A stretch of 64,000 nucleotides of DNA from Stenotrophomonas acidaminiphila (GTDB lineage: Bacteria; Pseudomonadota; Gammaproteobacteria; Xanthomonadales; Xanthomonadaceae), in assembly GCF_001431595.1 (NCBI RefSeq), contig NZ_LDJO01000026.1, positions 186,001 through 250,000 of the forward strand. The letters run 5' to 3'. Positions 11,972 to 19,125 of this stretch are shown here, piece by piece. The first letter of the stretch is position 1, and each line of letters starts with the position of its first letter. The position numbers and the translations under genes are program-made. The notes under the pieces are model-generated. The model was given only the letters and a program-made list of their open reading frames with translations, was not told the DNA's origin and searched no databases.

Positions 11972-12049
11972 TGGGGTGGCTGAGGGGATTCGAACCCCCG
12001 ACCACTGGAATCACAATCCAGTACTCTAACCAACTGAGCTACAGCCACC
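11972..12049 (-). tRNA. tRNA-His (GTG)
   Basis: Acceptor GTGGCTG/CAGCCAC with an extra 5' G (position 12049) opposite discriminator C, the hallmark of tRNA-His. Anticodon GTG in TTGTGAT. CCA encoded. Confidence 0.96.
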
Positions 12050-12081
12050 ACTGAAAACTACAACCCACCGCTTGCGCCGAT

Positions 12082-12158
12082 TGGCGCGCCCGACAGGAAT
12101 CGAACCTGTAACCGCCGGCTTAGAAGGCCGGTGCTCTATCCAGTTGAGCTACGGGCGC
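12082..12158 (-). tRNA. tRNA-Arg (TCT)
   Basis: 77 nt. Acceptor GCGCCCG/CGGGCGC, anticodon stem-loop CCGGCCTTCTAAGCCGG with TCT, CCA encoded. Confidence 0.96.
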
Positions 12159-12202
12159 TCTGACCGGATCGTCGCACTCCAACACGCGCTGGTCGCATCG
12201 GA

Positions 12203-12279
12203 TGGTCGGGGTAGAGGGATTCGAACCCCCGACATCCTGCTCCCAAAGCAGGCGCGCTACCAGACTGCGCTATACCCCG
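12203..12279 (-). tRNA. tRNA-Pro (TGG)
   Basis: 77 nt. Acceptor CGGGGTA/TACCCCG, anticodon loop TTTGGGA with TGG, CCA encoded. First gene of the cluster. Confidence 0.96.
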
Positions 12280-12317
12280 GCGGTGAATCTCCCGAGGTTC
12301 CCCCCGAAAGGTCGGCT

Positions 12318-12346
12318 ATTGTCGGAACTGTGGAGCAGTCTGTCAA
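12318..12346 (-). promoter_or_regulatory. Sigma-70 promoter of the tRNA cluster
   Basis: Minus strand: perfect -35 box TTGACA (12346-12341), 17-bp spacer, -10 box GACAAT (12323-12318). It lies 39 bases ahead of the tRNA-Pro 5' end, and a GC-rich stretch (AGCCGACC) follows the -10 box, as in stringently controlled stable-RNA promoters. Confidence 0.8.
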
Positions 12347-12413
12347 CGGCGGATTTCATCGCGACGGCGGTTGGTTATGCTGCCGGCATCCACATCCGAC
12401 CCGGGAGCCTCAC

Positions 12414-13175
12414 ATGCGCAGCGGCAATCCAGCCCTATCCGACTCCACCTTCCTCGATCCCGGCAGCGGTGCGGTGGTCTCACGCGGTACCGGGGCGATG
12501 ACCCTCAACGGCACCGTCAACAAGACCGGCCTGCTGTTGCTGCTGGCGGTACTCACCGCGGCCTTCGCCTGGAACCAGGCGCTGACCGATACCGGCGAGC
12601 TTGCCAGCGGCGCGCGCCTGTACCTGTGGGGCGGACTGATCGGCGGCTTCGTGCTGGCCATGGTCACCATCTTCAAGAAGCGCTGGGCGCCGGTCAGCGC
12701 ACCGCTCTATGCGCTGCTCGAAGGCCTGTTCCTGGGCACGATCTCGGCGCTCTACGAGGCGCGTTTCGACGGCATCGTGTTCCAGGCGGTGCTGCTGACC
12801 TTCGGCACCCTGTTCGCACTGCTGTTCGCCTACCGCAGCGGGCTGATCAAGGCCACAGAGAACTTCAGGCTCGGCGTGGTGGCGGCGACCGGTGGCATCG
12901 CCCTGGTGTACCTGGCGACCCTGGTGCTGGGGCTGTTCAACATCAACATTCCCTTCATCCACGATTCGGGCCTTATCGGCATAGGCTTCAGCCTGTTCGT
13001 GGTGGTGATCGCCGCGCTGAACCTGGTACTGGATTTCGACTTCATCGAGAGTGGCGTGGAAGCCGGGGCACCGAAGTACATGGAATGGTATGGCGCGTTC
13101 GGGCTGATGGTGACGCTGGTATGGCTGTACATCGAGTTCCTGCGTCTGCTGTCCAAGCTGCAGTCGCGCAACTGA
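12414..13175 (+). CDS. Bax inhibitor-1/YccA-like integral membrane protein
   Basis: Predicted inner-membrane protein of the BI-1-like family (COG4760 type), 253 aa, function in bacteria not established. Start ATG 12414 (MRSGNPALSDSTF) follows CCGGGAG; the longer open frame runs back through the tRNA genes. About seven hydrophobic segments follow a soluble N-terminus of roughly 35 residues: near LLLLLAVLTAAFAW, LYLWGGLIGGFVLAM, SAPLYALLEGLFLG, VLLTFGTLFALLFAY, VVAATGGIALVYLAT, GIGFSLFVVVIAAL and YGAFGLMVTLVWLYIEFL. The acidic motif DFDFIESGVEAG before the last helix matches the loop conserved in this family. It is transcribed away from the tRNA cluster and stands alone. Confidence 0.85.
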   Translation: MRSGNPALSDSTFLDPGSGAVVSRGTGAMTLNGTVNKTGLLLLLAVLTAAFAWNQALTDTGELASGARLYLWGGLIGGFVLAMVTIFKKRWAPVSAPLYALLEGLFLGTISALYEARFDGIVFQAVLLTFGTLFALLFAYRSGLIKATENFRLGVVAATGGIALVYLATLVLGLFNINIPFIHDSGLIGIGFSLFVVVIAALNLVLDFDFIESGVEAGAPKYMEWYGAFGLMVTLVWLYIEFLRLLSKLQSRN

Positions 13176-13244
13176 CCACAGGCCGGCGCCGGGCGGCACG
13201 CCGCCGCGCGGGCCTGGCCCGTCACCAGCGCAAGCCGGAACCAG

Positions 13245-13267
13245 AAAGGGCGCCATCGGCGCCCTTT
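13245..13267. terminator. Bidirectional terminator
   Basis: AAAGGGCGCC/GGCGCCCTTT with loop ATC sits between the convergent BI-1-like and isocitrate dehydrogenase genes. Confidence 0.85.
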
Positions 13268-13293
13268 CTGCTTTCCTCGATGCCGCGCCGCGG

Positions 13294-14298
13294 TTACAGG
13301 CGGCTGGCGATGGCCCGGGCGAAGTCCATGGTGCCGCCGGTACCGCCGAGGTCGCCGGTCAGCGAATCCTTGGCTTCCATGGTGGCGACGATGGCCTTGC
13401 GCAGGCGCTCGGCATTCTGCGGCTGGCCGACGTGGTCCAGCATCTGCGCGGCGCCCAGCAGCAGCGCGCACGGGTTGGCGATGCCCTTGCCGGCAATGTC
13501 CGGCGCGGTGCCGTGGACGGCTTCGAAAATGGCCGCGCTCTCGCCGATGTTGGCGCCCGGGGCCAGGCCCAGGCCGCCGACCAGGCCGGCGCACAGGTCG
13601 GAGATGATGTCGCCGAACAGGTTGGTGGTGACGATCACGTCGAACTGCTCGGGGCGCATCACCAGCTGCATGCAGGCGTTGTCCACGATCATTTCCTGGA
13701 ACTCGATTTCCGGGTACTTCGCGGCCACTTCGCGGGCGACGTTCAGGAACAGGCCCGAGGTCGACTTGATGATGTTGGCCTTGTGCACGGCGGTGACCTT
13801 CTTGCGGCCGGTGCTGCGGGCCAGCTCGAAGGCGTAGCGCACGATGCGCTCGGAACCCTTGCGGGTGATGCGGGTGCCGGAGAACGCCGTCTCGCCGTCA
13901 GCCGAGACTTCCTGGCCTTCGGACAGGTAGGCGCCTTCGGTGTTCTCGCGCACGGTGATCAGGTCGACGTTCTCGTAGCGCGACTTGGTGTTCGGGAACG
14001 AGATCGCCGGACGCACGTTGGCGTACAGGTCGAACTGGCGGCGCAGGGCAACGTTGATCGAACTGAAGCCACCGCCGACCGGGGTGGTCAGCGGGCTCTT
14101 CAGCGCGACCTTGTTCTTCTTGATCGATTCCAGCGTGCTGGCCGGAATCAGCTCACCGTGCTTTTCCAGCGCGGCCAGGCCGGCATCGGCGAACTCGTAG
14201 GACAACCCGGTGCCGAGCTTGTCGAGCACGAACAGGGTCGCGTCCATGATTTCCGGGCCGATGCCATCGCCGCGGATGACGGTGATTGTCTGCGTCAT
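13294..14298 (-). CDS. icd: Isocitrate dehydrogenase, NAD-type (isocitrate/isopropylmalate dehydrogenase family)
   Basis: Oxidatively decarboxylates isocitrate to 2-oxoglutarate. ATG 14298 gives MTQTITVIRGDGIGPEIM and 334 residues, matching the short dehydrogenases of Xanthomonadaceae and mitochondrial IDH subunits rather than the 416-residue NADP enzyme of E. coli. Substrate region: LTTPVGGGFSSINVALRR; metal-binding and signature region: TTNLFGDIISDLCAGLVGGLG; cofactor loop: EAVHGTAPDIAGKGIANP, with the Asp-Ile found in NAD-using members. It is not next to leuB or other leucine genes, which argues for IDH over isopropylmalate or homoisocitrate dehydrogenase. Coenzyme choice is inferred. Confidence 0.85.
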   Translation of the reverse strand: MTQTITVIRGDGIGPEIMDATLFVLDKLGTGLSYEFADAGLAALEKHGELIPASTLESIKKNKVALKSPLTTPVGGGFSSINVALRRQFDLYANVRPAISFPNTKSRYENVDLITVRENTEGAYLSEGQEVSADGETAFSGTRITRKGSERIVRYAFELARSTGRKKVTAVHKANIIKSTSGLFLNVAREVAAKYPEIEFQEMIVDNACMQLVMRPEQFDVIVTTNLFGDIISDLCAGLVGGLGLAPGANIGESAAIFEAVHGTAPDIAGKGIANPCALLLGAAQMLDHVGQPQNAERLRKAIVATMEAKDSLTGDLGGTGGTMDFARAIASRL

Positions 14299-14428
14299 GA
14301 TTTGGGTTCCGAACTGGGAGGGGGAGCGTGCGCCGGCCGGCTGCCCGGGATCAGGCGCATCCAAAAGTTTCAACTGTCAATTATGCCTGATCCGCCCGCC
14401 CCGCCCCAACTGGACCAAGGTCGCAGGT

Positions 14429-14818
14429 TCAGCCGTGGTCGTGCCCGGCCGGCGCCTCGGCGGCCCCGGACTCCAGCTGGTCCAGGAAGTCCACCGCGCG
14501 CCGCAGGTGCGGGATCACGATCGAGCCGCCGACCACCAGGCCCACCGAGAAGGTCTCGAAGAACTCCTCGCGGCTGACCCCGGCGTCCTTGCACTGGGCC
14601 ACGTGGTAACTGATGCAGTCGTCGCAGCGCAGCACCAGCGAGGCCACCAGGCCCAGCAGCTCCTTGGTCTTCACGTCCAGCGCGCCGGCCTGGTAGGTCT
14701 GCGTGTCCAGCGCGAAGAAGCGCCGCACGACCTGGTTGGGTTCGGCCAGGATGCGCTGGTTCATGCGCTGGCGGAATTCGGTGAATTCGGCCACGCGGTC
14801 CTTGTCGGCGCCGCTCAT
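14429..14818 (-). CDS. AhpD-like carboxymuconolactone decarboxylase-family protein
   Basis: 129 aa, all-helical CMD-family protein. It carries the redox motif CDDCISYH (C65, C68, H72), with E53 in TKELLGL as the family glutamate that relays protons in AhpD peroxidases. The tail ends GHDHG. Its ATG overlaps the last codons of the glutaredoxin gene by 4 bases (14815-14818), so the two are translationally coupled, and a role in peroxide reduction with glutaredoxin as electron donor is a reasonable inference. No lactone decarboxylase context is seen. Confidence 0.85.
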   Translation of the reverse strand: MSGADKDRVAEFTEFRQRMNQRILAEPNQVVRRFFALDTQTYQAGALDVKTKELLGLVASLVLRCDDCISYHVAQCKDAGVSREEFFETFSVGLVVGGSIVIPHLRRAVDFLDQLESGAAEAPAGHDHG

Positions 14819-15090
14819 GCGCCCTGCCCCGCGAACAGCGGCTCCAGCTTGCCGGCACGGTGCAGCGCCATCATGTCGTCGTAACCGCCCACATGGACCT
14901 CGCCGACGAAGATCTGCGGCACGCTGGTACGGCGGGTCAGCGCCATCATCTTTTCGCGCTCGGCCGGGTCCAGGTCGATGCGCACCTCGTTCCAGGTGCG
15001 GCCCTTGCTCTTGAGGAAATTCTTGGCCGCCACGCAGTAGGGACACACGGCGGTGGAGTAGATGGTGATCTCGGGGGTCTGGGTGCTCAC
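14815..15090 (-). CDS. grxC: Glutaredoxin 3 (class I, CPYC)
   Basis: Cytosolic glutathione-dependent disulfide oxidoreductase, 91 aa. Active site CPYC (C16, C19) in ITIYSTAVCPYC, the cis-proline loop TSVPQIF, and the glutathione-binding motif GGYDDMMAL. Length and motifs fit the Grx3 family. First gene of a two-gene operon with the AhpD-like protein. It is divergent from the M48 protease gene across 151 bases. Confidence 0.95.
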   Translation of the reverse strand: MSTQTPEITIYSTAVCPYCVAAKNFLKSKGRTWNEVRIDLDPAEREKMMALTRRTSVPQIFVGEVHVGGYDDMMALHRAGKLEPLFAGQGA

Positions 15091-15241
15091 GGGAAACTCC
15101 GCGCGGGGAATGGTGTCCCAATATGGTAGCGGTGCGCCGGATCACACCGCCCAACGCTGGAACACTGCGGGTTAACCTGTGCTTCACACCTGCGGCCCGC
15201 TTCCCCGTCATTCTCCGCCCAGCCTCACCGGAGCCCCACGC

Positions 15242-16891
15242 TTGCGAACCCTGCTGCTCGCCACCGCCGTCGCCCTGGCCCTGGCCACTCCCCTGTCCCG
15301 GGCCCAGGACAGCAAGCTGCCGGACATCGGCTCGTCCGCCGGTGAACTGCTCACCCCGGCGCGGCAGGCCGAGTATGGCGGCATGATGCTGCGCGAACTG
15401 CGCAACTACGGCTACCTGGTGGACGATCCGCTGGTCGACGACTGGCTGCAGTCCATGGGTACCCGGCTCGGCTCCAACAGCGCCCAGCCGCAGCAGAAGT
15501 TCACCTTCTTCATGCTCAAGGACCGGCAGATCAACGCCTTCGCCACCCTCGGCGGCTACATCGGCATGAATGCCGGCCTGGTGCTGACCGCCGAGCGCGA
15601 GGACGAGGTCGCGGCGGTGCTGTCGCACGAAATATCGCACGTCACCCAGCAGCACGTGCTGCGCAGCGTCGAGAAGGCGCAGCGCGACCAGATACCGATC
15701 CTGCTGGGCATGCTCGCGGCGGTGATCGCGGCGCAGCAGGCCGGCGGCAACTCCTCCGGCGACGCCACCATGGCGGCGATCAGCTCGGGCATGGGCCTGA
15801 TGCAGCAGCTGCAGATCAACTTCACCCGTTCCAACGAATCGGAGGCCGACCGGCTCGGCATCCGTACGCTGGCGCGCAGCGGCTACGACGTCGATGCGAT
15901 GGCCGGCTTCTTCGAGCGGATGTCGGCGGCCATGCGCGGCAACGAGGGCGGCTACTCGACGCCCGACTTCCTGCGCACCCATCCGGTGAACATCACCCGC
16001 ATCAGCGAGGCCAAGGCCCGCGCCGAGCAGATCAAGAAGGACACGGTGCTGCTGACCACCACCACCCCCGGCGGCGTGCGCCAGGAGCGGGTGAACCCGG
16101 CCGACCCCATTCCCGATCCGGCCAGGGCCAGCGGCAACCCGCTGCTGCCCGGCTCGCTGCAGCTGTCGCTGCCGTCGATCGGACTGCCGCGCGGCGCCAG
16201 CGGCCAGTTCGACTGGGCCCGCGAACGCCTGCGCGTGCTCAGCGCCCCGACGCCGTCCGAACTGGTGCGCGAATACGAGGACCTGCGCCGCAGCCAGAAG
16301 GATGGCCTGAGCGATCCGCAGCGCTATGGCGTGGCCATCGCCCAACTGCGCGACGGCACCGGCGCGCTGCAGCAGGCATTGCAGGAGCTGCAGCAACTGC
16401 AGTCCAAGCACCCCGACAACCTGTGGGTGAACCTGGCGCTGGGCGAAGCCGAGTCGCGCAACGGCCGCCACGCCGACGCCAACCGCCGCTTCGAGGCATT
16501 GCTGCAGAAGCTGCCGCAGAGCCGCCCGGTGGCGCTGACCTACGCCCAGGTGCTCAACGAGCAGGGCGGCATGGAGGCCGGCAAGCGCGCCCAGGCCATG
16601 TTGCGCCCGCTGCTGGCCCGCGCCGGCGACGACCCGGTGTTCCAGCGCACCTTCGCCCGCGCCTGCGAGCTGGCCGGCGACAACGCGCGCGCCAGCGAGG
16701 CCTATGCCGAGGCCGCCTACCTGAACGGGCGTCCGGAACAGGCCCTGCTGCAGTTCCAGGCGCTGCTCAAGCAGCCCGGCCTGGACTACGTGAGCCGCGC
16801 CCGGGTGGACGCGCGGATCGAGGCGATCATGCCGACCGTGCTGGAAATGCGCCGGCTGGGCATGCGCGACCCGGACATGCAGCGCCGCTGA
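15242..16891 (+). CDS. Periplasmic M48 metalloprotease/chaperone, BepA-like, with TPR domain
   Basis: Predicted to help assemble or degrade outer-membrane proteins such as the LPS-transport pore, as BepA does in E. coli. The best start is TTG 15242, giving MRTLLLATAVALALATPLSRA, a signal peptide cut before QDSKLPD; the upstream ATG at 15179 would add a non-secretory leader. 549 aa. The zinc site is HEISH (129-133), with a third ligand in NESEADRLG (about residue 200). After about residue 310, helical repeats rich in Leu and Ala form the TPR domain (LQQALQELQQLQSKHPDNLW and later ones). Rare TTG use makes the start slightly uncertain. Confidence 0.88.
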   Translation: MRTLLLATAVALALATPLSRAQDSKLPDIGSSAGELLTPARQAEYGGMMLRELRNYGYLVDDPLVDDWLQSMGTRLGSNSAQPQQKFTFFMLKDRQINAFATLGGYIGMNAGLVLTAEREDEVAAVLSHEISHVTQQHVLRSVEKAQRDQIPILLGMLAAVIAAQQAGGNSSGDATMAAISSGMGLMQQLQINFTRSNESEADRLGIRTLARSGYDVDAMAGFFERMSAAMRGNEGGYSTPDFLRTHPVNITRISEAKARAEQIKKDTVLLTTTTPGGVRQERVNPADPIPDPARASGNPLLPGSLQLSLPSIGLPRGASGQFDWARERLRVLSAPTPSELVREYEDLRRSQKDGLSDPQRYGVAIAQLRDGTGALQQALQELQQLQSKHPDNLWVNLALGEAESRNGRHADANRRFEALLQKLPQSRPVALTYAQVLNEQGGMEAGKRAQAMLRPLLARAGDDPVFQRTFARACELAGDNARASEAYAEAAYLNGRPEQALLQFQALLKQPGLDYVSRARVDARIEAIMPTVLEMRRLGMRDPDMQRR

Positions 16892-16937
16892 CCCCACGCG
16901 CTGCCGGCGGGAAACCGGGGGGACGGCGCCGCCGGCG

Positions 16938-16960
16938 ATGTCACAAACCGGTCATCAAAC
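16938..16960 (+). promoter_or_regulatory. Candidate Pho box upstream of phoB
   Basis: Two 11-bp direct repeats, TGTCACAAACC (16939-16949) and GGTCATCAAAC (16950-16960), match the PhoB-binding pattern CTGTCAT-AAAA-CTGTCAT in register. The site ends 50 bases before the phoB start, and possible -10 boxes (TAGTCT or TCTACT) follow. This fits autoregulation of phoB. Confidence 0.7.
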
Positions 16961-17010
16961 CGTAGTCTACTGGGCACATCCGGTCCGATGGGCTTCATGG
17001 TAGGCAAGAC

Positions 17011-17700
17011 GTGCAGAAACGCATTCTTATCGTCGATGACGAACCGGCGATCCGCGACATGGTCGCGTTCGCACTGCGCAAGGGAGAATACGAGCCGGTG
17101 CACGCCGGCGACGCGCTGGAGGCACAGACCGCCATCGCCGACCGCGTGCCGGACATGATCCTGCTGGACTGGATGCTGCCGGGCACCAGCGGGCTGGAGC
17201 TGGCCCGCCGCTGGCGCAAGGAAGCGCTGACCCGCGACGTGCCGATCATCATGCTCACCGCACGGGGCGAGGAAAACGACCGCGTCGGCGGGCTCGAGGC
17301 CGGCGTGGACGACTACGTGGTCAAGCCGTTCTCGGCACGCGAACTGCTGGCGCGCATCCGCGCGGTCATGCGCCGCACCCGCGACGACGACGAGGACGGC
17401 AGCGTGGCGATCGGCCCGATCCGCATCGACGGCGCCGCGCACCGGGTGTTCGCCGGCGACGCGCCGGTCTCGATCGGCCCCACCGAGTACCGCCTGCTGC
17501 ATTTCTTCATGACCCATCCCGAGCGCGTCTACACCCGCTCGCAGTTGCTGGACCATGTGTGGGGCGGCAGCGTCTACGTGGAGGAGCGCACCATCGACGT
17601 GCACATCCGCCGCCTGCGCAAGACCCTGGAACCGTTCGGCGCCGAAAACATGGTGCAGACCGTGCGCGGCGCCGGCTACCGCTTCTCGGCCTCGGTCTGA
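17011..17700 (+). CDS. phoB: Phosphate regulon response regulator PhoB
   Basis: OmpR-class transcription factor activating phosphate-starvation genes. Starts at GTG 17011 (MQKRILIVDDEPAIRDM), 229 aa. Receiver domain 1-120 with Asp53 as the phospho-acceptor (LLDWMLPG), acidic pocket DDE (9-11) and Lys in VVKPFS. The winged-helix domain (about 130-229) shows SIGPTEYRLLHFFM and the recognition helix region VEERTIDVHIRRLRK, close to E. coli PhoB. phoR follows after 84 bases, and a Pho box lies upstream. Confidence 0.96.
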   Translation: MQKRILIVDDEPAIRDMVAFALRKGEYEPVHAGDALEAQTAIADRVPDMILLDWMLPGTSGLELARRWRKEALTRDVPIIMLTARGEENDRVGGLEAGVDDYVVKPFSARELLARIRAVMRRTRDDDEDGSVAIGPIRIDGAAHRVFAGDAPVSIGPTEYRLLHFFMTHPERVYTRSQLLDHVWGGSVYVEERTIDVHIRRLRKTLEPFGAENMVQTVRGAGYRFSASV

Positions 17701-17784
17701 GCACGGCGCCGCGGCCGGCGCCCGTGCTTCCTGCTATAACCGGTCACGGTTCCCAAGGTTCCACCCGCACCACCCGAGAGCGCA

Positions 17785-19125
17785 ATGCCCCGCCAATTCC
17801 GATCCGCCTGGTTGAAGACGCTGGCCACCCTGGCCGCGCTGCTGTTGTCGGCCCTGCTGATCGGTGCCCTGCTCGGCCATCCGGCACTGGTGCTGGCGCT
17901 GGCCGCGCTGGGGATCCTGGCCTGGCACTACTGGCGGCTGCGCCAGGTGCTGCTGCGCCTGACCGCGCGCCAGCGCTGGGAGACCGCCCGCGGCACCGGC
18001 GTGTGGAACGAGCTTGACCGCCTGCTGTACCGCAACCAACAGGAAATGCGGGTGCGCAAGCGGCGCCTGATCGACATGCTGCGCAGCTACCGCGCCGCCG
18101 CCGCGGCGCTGCCCGACGCGGTGGTGGTGGTGGACCGCAACACCCAGCGCGTGCAGTGGTTCAACGAGGCCGCCACCGCGCTGCTGGGCCTGCAGCACCC
18201 GGCCGACATGGATGCGCCGCTGGTCGAGCGCCTGCAGCCGCTGCCGCTGGCGCACTGGCTGGCCGGCGGCCGCAACGCCGAGCCGATCCTCGATGCCAAT
18301 TCGCCGGTCGATCCGGGCATCCGCCTGCACCTGCGCCTGATTCCGTATTCGGACCACCACTGGCTGCTGGTGGCGCGCGACGTGACCAAGCTGCTGCACC
18401 TGGAACAGGTGCGCCGCGACTTCGTCGCCAACGTCTCGCACGAACTGCGCACGCCGCTGACGGTGGTGCATGGCTACCTGGACATGATGGACCCGGAGGA
18501 TTTCCCGGACACCGGGCCGATGCTGGCGGAGATGCGCAAGCAGTCCCAGCGCATGGCGCAGCTGGTCGAGGACCTGCTCACCCTGTCGCGGCTGGAATCG
18601 CAGCAGCAGACCGAGCTGGAAACCGTGGCGATGACCTCGATGCTCGCCTCGCTGCGGCGCGAAGCCGAGGCCCACAGCCAGGGCCGCCACACGATCACCA
18701 TCGAGGACAGCGCCGGCGTCGACCTGGCCGGCTCCAACAAGGAGCTGCACAGCGCCTTCTCCAACCTGGTCACCAACGCGGTGCGCTACACCCCGGCCGG
18801 CGGCCGCATCACCCTGACCTTCGCCCGCGAGGGCGACGGCGCGGTACTGGCGGTGACCGACACCGGCTACGGCATCCCGGCCAGCCACCTGCCGCGCCTG
18901 ACCGAACGCTTCTACCGCGTGTCCAGCAGCCGTTCGCGCGAAAGCGGCGGCACCGGCCTGGGCCTGTCCATCGTCAAGCACATCCTCGGCCTGCACCAGG
19001 CGCGCCTGGACATCCGCAGCGAAGTCGGCCAGGGCAGCACCTTCGCCTGCCATTTCGACGCCGAACACGTCCGCCCGCGCACCGCCCTCCCCTCGCCACC
19101 GTCCACGGAAGACTCCCCGGCATGA
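17785..19125 (+). CDS. phoR: Phosphate regulon sensor histidine kinase PhoR
   Basis: Membrane-bound kinase that phosphorylates PhoB when phosphate is scarce. 446 aa. Two closely spaced N-terminal membrane helices (about 10-30 and 33-50) lack a sizeable periplasmic loop, as in E. coli PhoR; a linker and PAS domain (about 95-205) follow. DHp box FVANVSHELRTPL has His219. The ATP-binding domain contains NLVTNAVRY (N box), DTGYGIP (G1), ERFYRV (F box) and GGTGLGLSIVK (G2). No pst or phoU genes are in the window. The stop overlaps the ppk1 start as ATGA. Confidence 0.96.
   Translation: MPRQFRSAWLKTLATLAALLLSALLIGALLGHPALVLALAALGILAWHYWRLRQVLLRLTARQRWETARGTGVWNELDRLLYRNQQEMRVRKRRLIDMLRSYRAAAAALPDAVVVVDRNTQRVQWFNEAATALLGLQHPADMDAPLVERLQPLPLAHWLAGGRNAEPILDANSPVDPGIRLHLRLIPYSDHHWLLVARDVTKLLHLEQVRRDFVANVSHELRTPLTVVHGYLDMMDPEDFPDTGPMLAEMRKQSQRMAQLVEDLLTLSRLESQQQTELETVAMTSMLASLRREAEAHSQGRHTITIEDSAGVDLAGSNKELHSAFSNLVTNAVRYTPAGGRITLTFAREGDGAVLAVTDTGYGIPASHLPRLTERFYRVSSSRSRESGGTGLGLSIVKHILGLHQARLDIRSEVGQGSTFACHFDAEHVRPRTALPSPPSTEDSPA

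Noticed and set aside
12072-13175. Longer N-terminal version of the BI-1-like protein
   Set aside because: The extension translates tRNA-Arg and tRNA-Pro sequence; ATG 12414 has a ribosome site.
14429-16897. Very long minus-strand open frame opposite the M48 protease gene
   Set aside because: Only its last 129 codons are the AhpD-like gene. The rest is antisense to the BepA-like gene with Gln/His/Arg-rich composition.
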